Positions 1 through 13,499 are shown, numbered from the stretch's first letter. The stretch is 64,000 nucleotides of DNA from Phoma sp. XZ068 (GCA_004835665.1 RBKR01000014.1:186001-250000); one strand, 5' to 3'. Numbers and translations: made by a program. The notes: generated by a model not told the origin, from the letters alone.

Positions 1-185
1 CGTTGTACTGTGGCTGTCCGTAGCCCTGCTGCGGTGGTCTGCTCTTCGTCAGCGCCCGTCCCCGACTTCCCCGCCTTGATCACTCACGGTGCTCCGTAGC
101 CCTGCTGCGGTGGCGCGCCATAGTACTGCTGCTGGGGCGGCGGGCCGTAGTTGTTGTGGTACTGCTGTCCTGGGAATCCAGACAT
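1..185 (-). CDS. Metacaspase-like protein, N-terminal part only
   Basis: This gene is cut by the left edge; only its N-terminus is present. Exon 1 runs 185-88 and exon 2 starts at 38, separated by a 49-nt intron (87-39) that begins GTGAGT and ends CAG. The protein starts MSGFPGQQYHNNYGPPPQQQ and continues through copies of a PPQQGYG motif. Such a Q/G/P/Y-rich prodomain with an early intron is typical of fungal type I metacaspases, caspase-like cysteine peptidases linked to stress and protein quality control. The catalytic p20 domain with the His-Cys dyad would lie left of the window and cannot be checked. Other low-complexity PQG-rich proteins could start the same way, so the name is an inference from the prodomain alone. 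Confidence 0.5.
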
Positions 186-2832
186 GGCGGTGAATGTGCG
201 CGTGTCGGTGCTAGGTGTGTTGGGCGCGTTGACCGGAGTTGACGGCCGAGGTAGCTCTCAGTAAGCAACACCCAAGGTATAGCTTTTCCAGAGGTCGCAG
301 AAAGAAATTGCGCGGTGCAGATGCGGAGACAGTGTAGGACACCAAATCCGTCAGGTCGCGGAGTGACTGGCGTGCGGCTGAGTGACAACGCGGTGGAAGA
401 ATCGTGCAGCGGCGGGGTTGTGGGTGAGACGGATGCTAGGGCTGAGAGATGGATGACCACACACGAACGGCTGTCCGGCTAGCTAGTCCCCGCTTTGCGT
501 CTGTGGATCGGCTTGCACGCAGAAGGAAGGCAGAGTGTCGATCACTCGCGACGGGGCTGGGACTTGTAGAATCAAATAGGAGCTGCAACGTGCGAAATCA
601 GGGGCATGAGGTGCGGCTTCGGGGATAATAAGCATGTTGCTTAGGGACGCCATGAACCCACTGCTGTGCAGCTCTGCGACTACTAGCGCGAAGACGCGTC
701 CCGTACCGAACCTCCTCGTGGAGATAGCCGACCATTTCTGCTGCCCATCCAGAACAACCCAATCCACCACCCATGTCGAGTCGAGCCACGTCCACGGCGA
801 CACGACCCTGTTGTTTTCCATGCGTGCATTGCCAACCTCGTCTCTAGACCTCCAGACGTGAACATCTGCCCTCATCATCTCCACCAAACCTACCTCTCTC
901 TCACAACACTGCTTATGCAAGACTCCATCACCGTGCCCCAACGCTCGCCCAATTCCCATGCCTATTCGCCAGCCCTGCCCGCGTGAAGCTGCATGGAAGA
1001 TTACCGTGCCAAATTTGTCCCTCGTCAAGCCTCGCGTGGCTGTGGATGTGCGGGAGCATGCCATTGCTACATGCACATGCACAAGCGAACGGGCAGCCCG
1101 AGCCAGGGTCACTTTTCTGATCACCGCACCCGGATCTGGCACCGCAGGGCGGCAGACTGGCAGGTCGTGCAGAATGTCAGACGAACTTGCGGTAAAGCGC
1201 GTACAGACTGACAGCACACTATACTTGGACAGCAAACTATCCTTGGACAACAGACTATCTTGGGCATTCTCCGTTGCGTTGTGTTGCGTTGCGTTGTAAC
1301 CCATCGACAAAACCGCACTTCTTTTTCCGTGTCATTGCCCTTGCTCTACTATGCCATGCTCTACTCACGTCCCGTGCACTTACCCTGCCAGCGGCCCGAA
1401 CCCAAGAATCTCATCAAAATCCAACCCAAACCCAAATCCAAATCCCATAGTTAATCCCCAGCCCATCCCATCTAACCACATCCTCTCCATAATCCTGCAC
1501 CTACAAATCACGCGTCCACCACGCCACTCCTCCCGCTGCACCCCATCCCGTCCCTTCCGTCACCACCCACCCCAATCGATCAATCCGCACCGCATCCCCT
1601 CGCCGCTGGCACCAAAGAAATCCGACCAGGGTGCCCAAAGCAGACGAGCTGAACACCCCCCATGCAGCGCTAAAGGGATCCAGACCACGCACTCGGTCCT
1701 GCCAGGCCTTACGCGAGACAGTGGCTTGCGCAACAAAGTAGCGAGGTTTGCATGCAGAGGTGCCAGCGTGCGGCTTCACCGAGGGGTTGCGTGGTCATTG
1801 GACTACGCGTGGGATATGTGGGACGTTTGTTGATGCAAGAGGGAAAAACAGCTGAGAGAATGGCCCACGGAGGGACTTGGCAACGGGGAGTGCTGTGGAC
1901 TAAGGTTTATACTGATGTATTGTATCCACGAGGCGTGATGGGGTCGTAGAATAGCATGTCCATTGCCATCGAGCGTAAGAAAGTACAAAAGGCATGGATT
2001 GTATCTAGCAAAGTGAAGTAGATACAGGACAGTACTGTATGTAAAAACTCCGACGCGAGGCGCTATAGTAGGTTCAGTCCACCGGCAGAGAGCTACGAGC
2101 ATCAAGCTACGGATCTATGCTGCACTGCACTGCACAAGCTGAGCAACGCGGTGCAACGCAGCCCAGCGATCAGATCAGCCGTTCGCCCACACGCGAGCAT
2201 GCACCACCACCGTTCCAACGTCGTAGCGTCGTAGCGTATTCTGCACGACGTTCACTCCGCCTCTAGCGGGCGTAGAAGCTGACCGAAGCCCATGCTGCGG
2301 CTCAGGGAGGCTGCACTGAGGCTGAACTGACGTCAACCACATCAAATTAGACACACACGCACGAACGCAATGCAAGAACGGTCGGGGAAAACCTTTGTAT
2401 TGGGTAAAAAAGTGGGGTATATGATGATGGATGTGACTCTATGCCATGCCATAACCGCCAGCGTAACCAAATGCTCCGCTCTATCAGATACAACGACTCC
2501 CACACCGACTAAATAGATCCTCTGACTGAGTCCAGCCGAACCTCAGGTGAACAATATGTGTACATTCGCTTCGTGACTTCTCCCTCGACCACAGCGGCAC
2601 TGATGTTGATGTCGCGCCATGCCAGACACAGAAAGTAACGAACAAAGGAATATTACAAGGGTATATAGCATCATGCTATCGAGTGAGGACGCCCTCTGAA
2701 CGTGACTTTGGAAGAATGAAGCAATCGTAAACGCCGCATCGTTCGTCGAAGAGGTGTAAGACCTGAACAGTACATGAAGAGATTCGTCAGTAAATGCAAA
2801 AATGCCAAACAAGAAACAACATGTAGGAAAGA
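186..2832. other. Long intergenic stretch without a convincing gene
   Basis: This 2.6-kb gap separates the metacaspase-like start from the 3' end of the Sec7-PH gene. It holds a 275-codon minus-strand frame (483-1310), but its composition is irregular and it has no recognisable domain. A 92-codon minus-strand frame at 1501-1779 looks somewhat more protein-like, with one possible hydrophobic segment. Simple tracts include C/A-rich DNA around 1380-1500 and a short GCACT repeat near 2120. I see no tRNA or transposon signature. Confidence 0.6.
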
Positions 2833-5800
2833 TTAGGGGTTGATGGGCGCTGAAGCTTTGGGGGCTTCGTTCGCACCGTCAACTTCGTCTGATGGTGAGC
2901 ACCCGGCTGCACCATCGTTTGTTGCAGAAAGCATCTCGCCGTTGGCTTCGCGCTCGGCGTAGATTTTCTCTTTCTGGTTTTGGGCGAGAGTCAATGTGTC
3001 GATGTACGTGCGGAACTTCACAATCTCTTTGAGGAGATACTGCGACTTGCGTTCCCAGTTGGCCATTGCCCTCGCGGCATTGGGGTGGCGTGGAGAGAAC
3101 TGTTGCAGGTTAGGAAATGAAGTTAAGTTATGACATGATAGTACTTACAGTGATGAGCAGAGGCGCCCTCAATTCGTTGTGATGCGCCAGCTCTCCCTCA
3201 ATGGTCTTGACGTAGTCGGTAAGTGCTCGTAGCTGGTCGACCTCCATCAGATTGCTTGCCATCATGCTCGCAGTCGGGGGACTCCAATCAGAAAGAACGA
3301 CCTTGTCACCAGGGAGTCTAGCCCTTGGTGCGCCTGTCGCGTGGTCCATCGAACTACGAAGGGAGCTCGCCACGCTAGGACGAGGCATATGGCCTGGAAT
3401 CGACGGAGTGCTGTCTTGTCGGATCAAGGCTGGGTTGATCACGTTCTCGCCCCAGCCATATTCCATGCTACTGACACCGCCCGTGAGAGGCTCTTTGGAC
3501 AGCCTGGCCGACCAGTAGTTGGCAGTAGACACGAACTCGCGGACAATGTCAGGTGTGCCAACCTGGAAGAGGTGGACAGCACCCGTGGGCAGCGACAGTG
3601 CCCACACATGAGGCCGTGTCTTAGAATAGCCTGGGGGTGGTAAGGCACTCGCAATGGTCTGTCGCAGCGGGAAGGCTTCAAGGACTTCTGCGTTGTCCAT
3701 CCAGTTGCCACCTCCGACAATACCACCAGCAGCTGGCTTGGCTTTGCTCTTCATGCGCGCGGACTTTGAATTCATGCTGAAGGAGAACAGACGCATGTAA
3801 CCCTTCTCGATGACAGCAAAGTTCTCACTCCAGTTTCGGTCTTTCGCCTTCCTATCAACAGTTTCGAGGTGGTGCTTGTGTTTCAAGATACCCTCCTTGG
3901 CCCAGGGTGCACCGACAAGCTCAAGTGACTCGTCCTCGAGAAGGGGAGCTGCGCGAGCAAAGTCTTCGTCACTAGCAATCGTCATGCCTTCCTCGCGGAT
4001 GATGGCTTGGCTGAGAGCATTGGCGAAACCAATTGCCTGCTGATAGTCGCCGACAGCAAAGTGCGAGCCGAGTGAGTCAACCGACATAGAGGTGCCCGTC
4101 TTGCCATACGAGTAGCGGCTCCAGGTGCTTGATCCTGCAGGGCTCCAGACGGACGTATCGTCGAGGCTGGTGCGGCTGGATGCCACTGTAGACGCAGGGT
4201 ACAACCTCTGCTTGGAGCGGTTTTTCGAGGCCCAGCGAGCTCCAACGCTGCGGAAATCGGCCTGTGGACGCCCGCGGTAGCTGGTCGTATCTGAGGGTGC
4301 TTTACTCAACACGCTGGGTGTACGTCGCAGCATGCCAGCGACTGAGAGGTTGTTGGAGGAAGGTTGGTGGTGGACGGTCAGGTCAGTGACTCCATGAAGT
4401 GGAAGGCGCTGCTTGCGGATCGACTCGTAGAACTCCTTGAGGACAAGCTCGATCTGGAGTTCCCATCCCTTCATCGGGCCATTATACGGCGTATTGACAA
4501 GGGTGTTGGGCTCAGATGCAGAGTCAAAAGAAAGTATGCCATCCGAGCCACCCTTGATGGTTGGCCTGACTGACAGTCGACTCCTTGCTCGCTTGCCTTC
4601 TGCTGTCTCCTCTGTCACATCTGCAGAGAATGTCGTTTGCTCGCCATTGGGAGTCGTGGGTTCTGACTTCTCGTTCCAAGGAAGGGATCCTCTGCGGAAG
4701 TGAGTCGATTTAGGCCGCAATGTGTCATCTACCTTGATAGCATCTTGACAAACCCGCGTTACAGTTGGCAATGTATTTCGTACGAACTGGCTGCGGGTCA
4801 TCCTGGTCTCGATATCAGCGACGTGCAGATCCGTGTTGAGCAGCAAAATCGAGTAGCAGATAGTATGGACAACATCTAGGATTGGTCAGTGTGCTTTCTT
4901 GGTAGACGTGAATGAGGTGTACTAACCGACTTCCTTGAATCCATGGTTAGGATTGCACTCGCACCATCGCTCTGACAGACTCATCAGAATGCGATCGACT
5001 TGCTGCGTCTCAGCCTTCAGCACAATCTTGCCACACATGTCACGCATCGCAGCGAGGATAGTGAAGCCAGACCAGTCGAACAGATCCATAAAGGCCTTGC
5101 GAGTGCGCGCGCTGCTCAGGGTAACATCGCCAAGGACTGTAGCAGCCTGCGACTTTAGCATAGCTGATTCGTTGCCGTTGAAGATCTTCAATGCACGCTC
5201 CCTGTCAGCATCGGTGGGTTCAGGATGCGTCGAGCGGTCCTCGACAATGGAAGGCATGGTCGCGTCTGAGTCGCGGGTCTCGATCTGAACGATCGGCAAG
5301 CTTGTTGCAGAGTGGAACACATCCGTTGGTGATGAGGGTGAGGTTACGTCCGGTGTGACTGGTACGGACGGTTCCTGTGGTTGCGGGGGTGAGCGTGCGC
5401 CTTCCAAAGGCAGGTGCACTTTATCAGCGCTGTCAACAGGCGGCTCGTCGTCAACGGTGGTATCGAGCCAAACACGTTTTGAACTTGGGCTCCTGCCTCT
5501 TGCAATCTTCTCGTTCGGTGTTGGCGCTGTGATTACCCAGCCCTCTTCTTCTTCTTCGGTTGCTGGTGCTGATTGCAAGGTAGACCCACTGCCAGACGTT
5601 GCCCTCGCGTCGGATGTCTGTAGCCCCGGCTGGGATTCCCCGCGTGCTCTGGGTTCGCTCGTTCCTTCTGTGGCCGTTTGGTTGAGTGACGATGGTGTGG
5701 GGCCAGGGCTGGGCTTCCGCGTTTCAACCGCGCGGCTGGGTTCGTGTACGGGAGTGGCACGACCACTTGCGTCTTCATTGCTGCTACTATCCGCGAGGAA

Positions 5801-7816
5801 TGTATCCTCTTGTGGTACCACGGCAGCTGGTGCTGGTTTTCCATGCTTTACCTTGAGCTTCAATTTGGGAGGGTTGATGTTCTGCGACTCTGAGCTCTTC
5901 ACATGTTCAGTGCGAGACGCAGGATGGGGCGAGCCATCGCGAGAGCTTGGTATCACGGTGCGCACTGTTGCGTCTTTATGAGGTTTGTAGCCTGGTGAAA
6001 ATCCTTGGGGACGCTCACCAGTCTGTTCCCCTCCAGTCCGTTGATGCTCTCGGGTGTCGTAGAACTTTTCGCCTGCAGGCTGTGACTCAACCAGATACGG
6101 GTTCATAACCTGGCGTAAGCTGCTGACACTTGGGCTTGGCTGCGCAGGAATGAACGGTCTCGCAGGAGGTGCAAAGTCGAGGGACATTACTGGAGGTTTC
6201 GTGGGTTCCGAAATGGACTTTTTGCGTCTCCTGAAGAAGGACGAGGGCTTCTTGGCCAAGACAGGTGGTGCGGGTGGCTGCACCTCATTCGACCGGGGGT
6301 TAGCGGTCTGTGGCACCTTGGGTAAGGATTTGAGCTGATTAGCGATGTGCGAATTACTATTAGGGGTTGTTCGCGGTCGGTTGTTGGAGTATATGGAGTC
6401 AATCTCGGCCGGCCGCGTTTGGCTGGATGCCAATGATTCCAAGGGTGCTGTATTAGAGGGGTGGAAAGAGGTTGCTGGCTGTGCCTGGGCCTTGGAAGAG
6501 CCTCCGCCGAACACTCGCCTGAAGAAGCCTTGACGTTCCTTGGGTGCAGGAGCCGGGTCTTGGGATCCAAACAGTGTCTTTCGTGTTCCCACGGTTGGAG
6601 CGGGCGCCGTTGCTTCCTGGAACACTGGTACGGATGGCAGGTCACGCAATGTGCTAGCATTAACAAACTCCTGCGCTTGAGCTCTCATGCTCGGGTCCAG
6701 CTGGCTCTTGCCCTTCTTCAGGGTCCTGTAACTCGTGTTTGAACGGACACTACCCCTGCGACGCGGTACAGGAGCCATGGGAGGCGCATAGGCGGGCTGC
6801 TGTGGAGGTTGTGCAGCAGTGGGCTGCAGTGGTGGCTGTGGTCTCCGGGGTCCTGCGGGGATGGTAGGCTCAGGAGCAGCGTCGTAGTCCTGGTCGTAGT
6901 TCTGGTAGGCGGTTCTCCCTCTGTCCAAGACAGAGTCGTTGTTCACAAACGGCAGGCCAGACCGGTTGCTGTGGTCAAAGCTGGCCGAACGCTTCCCAAA
7001 GCCCAAGCGGTGCGTGCCCAGCACGCCAGTCTGCCCAAAGTCCATGCTCGACGAGCCGCTGCTCTTGCTGCCTTGGTTTCCGGCGCCGCGGATATGGGCG
7101 GGCTGCTGGTACTGGCCGTATGCGCCGTTGGCTGGTCGTCGTGTGTAGGGGTCGCGTGCGCTGCCATTTCGGTTGGTGGCCGAGGTGACGATGCTGTTGT
7201 TGCTGCTGTTGCTGCGGCGTGCGCGCGAGTGCGAGGGGTATCGCGGCGCCGACTCGTCCGCGTGCAGGTCGTAGTCGGAGGAGCCCGAGGTGGTGTACGT
7301 GTGGCCGCGGTTGCGGTTGCCGGGCGGGCGGTAGGAGGCGTCTCTGATGTAGAACGAGTCGTCGTCGCGGCGGCTGCTCGACGCAAACAGGCTCCCCGTG
7401 GAGAACTGGTCCAGCGAGAGCAGCATGTTGTCGACGACCGAGTCGCGCGCGGTGGCCCCCTCGGCGAAGGAGAGGTCGTGCGAGTCGCGCAGCTGGGCGG
7501 GCTCCGAGTCTGCCCTCGAGTCTCGCGTGTTGTCGACGGGGGTGGCATCGTCGAAGAAGGTTTCGTGCCGCGGCGGGTTGGTGTTGAGGGCGCGCATGGT
7601 GCCGGCGGCCCTGTGAGTCTTGGACGGACCCGTGGGCGTGGGCGAGCGGTCGTCGTCGCGCGCAGAGCCGGGCATGGCGGAGGTTTTGAGCGGCCGACGG
7701 TTTGCGGCTACGGGGCTCCCAGGCTGGGGCGCTGGAGCATCCTCCGGGGCAGTCGAGCAGCACCAAGCCGGCGGAATGCAGCAATTGTCGTCGCTTGTCG
7801 TCGCTTCTCGAGGCAC
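2833..7816 (-). CDS. Sec7-PH domain Arf guanine-nucleotide exchange factor
   Basis: The gene encodes a predicted 1,627-residue protein in three exons: 7816-4927, 4875-3149 and 3099-2833. The first 860 or so residues are low-complexity (Ser, Pro, Gln, Arg). A Sec7 domain spans about 870-1025 and is interrupted by intron 1. It keeps the catalytic glutamate context (KAETQQVDRIL) and the C-terminal SILLLNTDLH motif. A PH domain follows at about 1290-1430 (KEGILKHKHH to WSARLSKE), then a helical tail (WERKSQYLLKEIVKF). In known families this Sec7-PH-helix order is found in Arf exchange factors of the EFA6/yeast Syt1 type, acting at membranes in vesicle traffic. The start at 7816 is the longest reading; ATG at 7675 (MPGSARDDD) is an equally likely start. 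Assignment to a particular yeast orthologue is inference. Confidence 0.88.
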
Positions 7817-9932
7817 ACGGTGGCACGGGCAGCTGCAGCGGGTAGAGTGGCTTCAGGTGCGGGTGCTCGCCGTCGACGCTCGCGCCGTGTCGAGTGGGCC
7901 GTTAGTCGTCGCCAGCAGCGGCAGCCGGTCGTCAGTACCAGAATGCAGAATAGCCCGCTTGCATCATGCGAGACAGAAACAGCGGACTGAGAAACCCACG
8001 CTGGTCGATGCGGGGACGCGGACCAGGGACGCGGTGCTGTTCAGGGGGTTCTCTAACCCCCGGCGTAGTACCTCGCTGCAGCACGGCAACGCCAGAAAGA
8101 GCCGCGCGTGGAGGCTAATGCTGCACTTGTGCGTCCTCGCTGCAAGACCCAATTTCGGCGCCGCAACCTGCAGGTCGAGGGACAATGGAGCAAGACGATG
8201 CGTAAATTACCATCGTACGGCAGCGACAGCGCGACCGACCTCAAGTATTGGATGCGGAGGTGCTCGCGGGCGATGATCCCGGTCAGACAATCAACTTTTC
8301 AGCGCGACGCGACAATTGCGCTGCACTAGCCCGGGAGACGCTATCGTGCCCTAGGGGCCGTCCCTGCGAGTCAATGCCATCTTGGAAGGCATCGCGGCCA
8401 ACTCAGGCGTGAGGTGCAGCGGCCGATTTCCCACAGCACTCCGCTCTGCTGCTCGACCATCTGCCGCACACCCTCTTGAAACGCGAAACGCGACGGATGC
8501 CCTCTTGCACCGACGCGGCCAATCAGGCACAGGAAGCCCCTCGCGCTCCTTCGCTTGTGTTCCTGGCGGACCCCACCATCCCTGCTTCTCCTGTTCCTGT
8601 CACCAGCAGCTGCACCTCGACCAATCCGGAACCACGCCGTTCACTTGCCACTCTTCCGAGTATTGAACAACGACCAACGCGTCAGTGTCTTGCTCCACTT
8701 GCAGCGTTCACGAGATGAACGCTCCACTCTGCCGCCTGTGATACGCCCACGCGGAGAACACGTCCGGCTCAGGCACGAACCGACGTTCCTTTGATGATCA
8801 TCTATAGCGCACTGGTCGGTCTTTGAGCGTCCCATTCGCCTGCCTTGTCAGGTTATCCGGGAGTACGCCGAACAAGTGTCGAAACCGTCTGACAGCAAGG
8901 CGTCCAATGTCCGCGTTATAGCCAAGTCCGCGACGACATGTCGTTTGTTGGCGCAACTAAATTCCGCTGCATTCCTCCGTAAGTGGAATGTCACTCGAGA
9001 TTGCACTGCTCTAGTTCGCAAATAAAGTTTATCCGTGTGGGACAGACTTTGTTAACCTGCAAACTCCACGTTAAGAGCTTGAACTTACCATAGTAACGCT
9101 CTCCAGCTGAGTGAGAGCTGGAAGCTTCGACCTGTAAGCTTCGAGCTGGAAGCTCCGCACCGTCGTCGCACGTCTTCACGCCTGCACATCTCATGCTAAA
9201 ATATTCGAAGCTACCCAATAGGTATATATCTGACGCCGATGCTTGCAGCGTCTTGAACTTACAACTTGTGGTGTTCAAAAGTGTAATTCTCGCACGCCTA
9301 TTTCTCGACCAACTGCATTCTGCCAGCCGACCCTCTTCGAATACGAGACCATGTATGCTTACTCACATGATAAGCAATCGTGTGATGAATTGGGTCGATG
9401 CCAAGTCTATCCACGCAGCATACGCCAAGTGGCCGAGTAGGCCAATATCAACAAGCACATCTATAAGACATTAGAAGTGGGCAGACTTTGTTCACTAATA
9501 CACATCTATTCAACTTGGCCCCTGTATAGACATTGAGTACAATTGAGAACATTGTCGTGGCGTTCCAATTTTTGAACGCGTAGGAGGGCGATATATTGAC
9601 TTGAAAATACTCACCCGAACAGCAGTGCTTTCACACATGGGCAGATGACAACGACTGCTCGCGAGCTATTATGAGTTAGCACAGCTAGCACTCAAGATCC
9701 TGCCATCTCACAGAACTGCAAAACCATGATTTCAAGCTCGTTCTGACTATTCATTGCTGCTGTGCAACGTCCTGCACGTGAGTGGCCGATGTCTGGCTGC
9801 ACTAGTTGCGGGCGGAGACGGAGGTCGACAGGGATGTTGGCGCTAGCGACCGAGACATGATCGAAGACAAAACTTCTAGGTGAGAGCTCACGACGACGCC
9901 ATCCATTGGGCTGTACCATCACCATCGCCATC
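7817..9932. other. Intergenic stretch between divergent genes
   Basis: This 2.1-kb region lies between the 5' ends of the Sec7-PH gene (-) and the IF2 gene (+). Only short frames occur on either strand and none resembles a known protein. Around 9100-9150 there is a cluster of AGCTTCGAGCTGGAAGCT-like imperfect direct and inverted copies. From about 9180 to 9560 the base composition is more AT-rich than the flanking genes. I see no tRNA or transposon ends. Confidence 0.55.
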
Positions 9933-12900
9933 ATGCGCCGCGCACAGGGACTGCGGGTACGTTGTATCTAGACCATGACGGGCCATTGCTGATTTGACAG
10001 GTCTCCTCGACCCGCGACATCTGCGTCTTCTGCGCCACTCGACAATTGGCAACTGCGAACGCGCCTCTTCCGACGACATCATCACAACGGAGATACTTGA
10101 ACTCGTCAAGTAGAGCGCCCCAAGCCGAAGCACAGCTGTTCAAAACCGACGATGCACCTGCACGACCACTCACCCAGGCCGAGAGGATGCGACAAGCCCT
10201 CATGGCATCGGCGGTTGCAGCACCTGCAGCCTCACAACCTGCTCAAGGCGGCTACATGTCCCCCGCCCAAAGAATGAGAGCAACACTGATGGGCCAGGAG
10301 CCTGCAAGGTCACAGAGCCCAGGGCAACGGCATTCACCGCAGGACAGACGTGCACCCAACCGGGGCGGCATGTTCGATGGGCTGAGCCGCGATCAGTCAA
10401 GGTCGCCAGCTATGGCCCGGAGAGTTGGAAATGATGGCCGTTTCGACACAAGACCCCCGCAGCGGGATCGCTTCAGGGTGAACATGGACGCAAAGCCTCA
10501 GGTCGATGCCCCTGCCTTCAATTCGGGGCATCTGAGGAGGAGGAACGAGCCCCTTGCTGAGCCTGCCCAAGGACTTCAAAATCAACAGAGAAGGCCGCCT
10601 GTACGTGCGGCACCGAGCAGAGGCAAGTTGAATCAGGACGAGTTGGACAAGTTACTGGGCAACAACACGAGCCAAAGTCGACCCTCGAGGCCATTCCAGC
10701 CGCTCGCAAGGAACTCCAACGCACAACGGAAGTGCTTCAACTGCGGTTCACTGGACCATTTGAGCACTGCTTGTCCAAACAAGCCCACGTTCCGTGAACG
10801 GCCAAACGCCCAGCGATCTGCAACAGGTGGAACCACAATGTATCAACCACCAAAATCCAACCGTACAACGATGTACCAACCATTCCAGGCCACACCAGAG
10901 TCTTTGGCAGATGCAGCAAACGAATGGGTGACTAAGAGAGGGGCTAAGTTGGAGGTGGAACCCCAGAGCTTCCAAACCGAAGAAGGATGGGATAACAAAC
11001 GCCGCGATGTCGATAAAGAGCGACGACGACGACGATTCGATCTAGATGACCAGCCCACGGAGGTGCGCAACCGCTACGAAGAACCTGAGCGCCGTAGAGG
11101 TGGCAATCGAAACAGACGTGTGATGCGAGATGAAGACGAGGACGAAGAAGTGGAACGTTTCACCAACAAGAAAGAGCAGAAGCGTCTGCGCAAGGAAGCA
11201 AAGAAAGCTGCGCAAGTACAGAGGACTGAGCCGATCCCTATCACTCTGCCTGAGTACATCAGTGTGGCCAACTTGGCTGGAATGCTGAGGCTGAGGGTGG
11301 AGGACTTTGTCACAAAGCTGGAAGACCTCGGCTTCGAGGATGTGCAGAGTACCCAGGTTCTCAACGCCGAGCATGCGGGCTTGATCGCGCAAGAGTACAA
11401 CTTTGAGCCTACTTTCCTCGGCGAGCACGAGGACGGCGATCTCTATGCTGCTCCTGAGATCACACCAGAGGAGTATGCTGAGCTCCCTGCCCGACCGCCT
11501 GTTGTCACCATCATGGGCCACGTTGATCACGGCAAGACCACGATTCTTGACTACATGCGCTCGACGAGCGTTGCAGCTGGCGAGTTCGGTGGCATCACGC
11601 AGCACATCGGTGCGTTCAGCGTGCCTCTGGCCAACGGCAAGAAGATCACTTTCCTCGACACACCTGGCCATTCTGCTTTCGAAACCATGCGCGCTCGTGG
11701 TGCAAACGTGACAGACATCGTAGTATTGGTCGTTGCAGCCGACGATTCAGTCATGCCACAGACTGTCGAAGCCATCAAACACGCTCATGCGGCAAAGGTG
11801 CCGATCATCGTTGCGATCAACAAAATGGACAAGCAGCAAGCCGACCCCGACTCTGTCAAGCTGGATCTCGGTCGCCACGGCATCGAGGTGGAGGATTTCG
11901 GCGGAGATGTGCAGGCCATACCCGTCAGCGGCAAGACCGGACAGGGTATTCCTGACCTCGAAGAAGCGATTTCGACACTATCCGAAATGCTTGACCACCG
12001 TGCTGACCCCCAAGCCAATGTCGAAGGCACCGTCCTCGAAGGCACCACCAAGAAGTGCGGCCGAGTAGCCACTGTGCTTGTCCGCAGCGGCACCCTCCGC
12101 CAGGGCACAGCTCTTGTTGCAGGCACAACATGGACCCGTGTCCGCAGTCTCCGCAACGAAGCTGGCGTAGTAGTCGAGGAAGCCGGACCCGGCATTGCTG
12201 TTGAGGTAGATGGCTGGCGCGACCAGCCCATCGCCGGCGACGAGGTTCTGCAGGCCGTCGACGAACAAGAGGCGACCGCCGTCTCTGAGCTGCGCACCGA
12301 GAAGCTTGAACGAGAGCAGATGGCTAAGGACATGGAAGCCATCAACATCGCGCGCAAGGAAGAATCCGAGCGCCGTGAAGCGGAGGAGGCATCAAAGAAA
12401 GCTGTTGCAAGCGGCGAGGACGCCGTCGAGCCCGAAGTCAAAGAGAAGGGCCCCGAAGTCGTATCCTTCATCATCAAAGGCGATGTCTCCGGCTCCGTCG
12501 AAGCAGTCATCGACTCCATCTCCGCCCTCGGCAACGCCGAAGTCTCCGCTCGCATTCTCCGCCACGGCGTCGGCCCCCCAAGCGAATTCGACATCCAGCA
12601 CGCCGCCGACGCCCAAGGTCACATCATAAACTTCAACACCACGATCCCCGCCCACGTCGCCAAACTCGCCGAAGAAAAACGCGTCACCATCTTCGACAGC
12701 AACATCATCTACCGCACCGTCGAAATGGCAAAGGACCTCCTCTCCGAGAAACTCACCCCCACCATCATCCAAAAAGTCACCGGCGAGATCGAAATCGCAG
12801 CACTCTTCGAAATCGGCCTCGGCGGCCGCAAGAAAATGAAAGTCGCAGGCTCAAAAGTACGAAACGGCGTTGTTGAGCGCGGCGGGAAAGCCCGTGTTCT

Positions 12901-13142
12901 CCGCGGTGAGACCGTGATTCACGATGGTATGTCCCCTTACCTTTCACCTCTCCCCATTTCCTGGATAATCTGTGGCTAATGAGGACACAGGCATAATCGA
13001 AAACATCAAAAACCAAAAGAAAGACGTAGACTCCATGCGCAAAGACACAGAATGCGGTATCTCGTTTGCAGGCTGGGACGACTTCAAGGTCGGCGATCGC
13101 ATTCAGTGCTATGAGGAGACGAAGCAGAAGAGGACGCTGTAG
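9933..13142 (+). CDS. IFM1: Mitochondrial translation initiation factor IF-2
   Basis: Three exons (9933-9956, 10001-12926, 12991-13142) encode 1,033 residues. Exon 1 holds only eight codons, and the joined N-terminus (MRRAQGLRVSSTRDICVFCA) is basic and hydroxylated as expected for mitochondrial import. An IF2-N-like helical segment lies at about 420-470. The GTPase domain starts near 505 with the G1 motif GHVDHGKT, then DTPGH (G3) and NKMD (G4). Domains II, III and IV follow, ending ISFAGWDDFKVGDRIQCYEE. The family places initiator tRNA on mitochondrial ribosomes. A CCHC zinc knuckle (CFNCGSLDHLSTAC, about 252-265) sits in the low-complexity region ahead of the GTPase, which I do not expect from the textbook IF2 layout. 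The 977-residue body matches the family throughout, so the identification is firm. Confidence 0.95.
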
Positions 13143-13344
13143 GATGACGTGTAATACGTGTACTTTGTACGAGTATGTGGGGGTGTGGGGGTGGGTGTAT
13201 GATATCTTAGCAATGCCGTGGATACGTTTACATTTACTTTTTCTGGTGTTGGTGTTAAAGGGATGAGAGATCGGGAGGGGTGTGTATAAGTATCCTGCAG
13301 TGGAAGGCAATTGGGTTTGGCGATGGGTGAATAGAATAGACTAG

Positions 13345-13367
13345 ATGTATGTATGTATGTATGTATG
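13345..13367. repeat. ATGT tetranucleotide microsatellite
   Basis: Between five and six uninterrupted copies of ATGT lie about 200 bp downstream of the IF2 stop codon. The tract is short and probably neutral. Confidence 0.9.
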
Positions 13368-13499
13368 CTAGATATGAACTACCCTTTTTGAAAGAACGCT
13401 ATTGAAATTGAATTTAGTGCTGTTCGTCTGTTTCGTAGAAGCTGTTTGGAACTCGAATGGAGTTGTGGTGTGGTGTGAGCTTATAGCGTAGTGTGGATA

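Noticed and set aside
483..1310. 275-codon minus-strand open frame
   Set aside because: It has irregular composition, no domain and overlaps other frames of similar length on both strands. I regard it as chance in GC-rich DNA.
6809..7990. 393-codon plus-strand open frame
   Set aside because: It is antisense to the low-complexity N-terminus of the Sec7-PH gene and consists of Val/Arg/Gly-rich shadow sequence.
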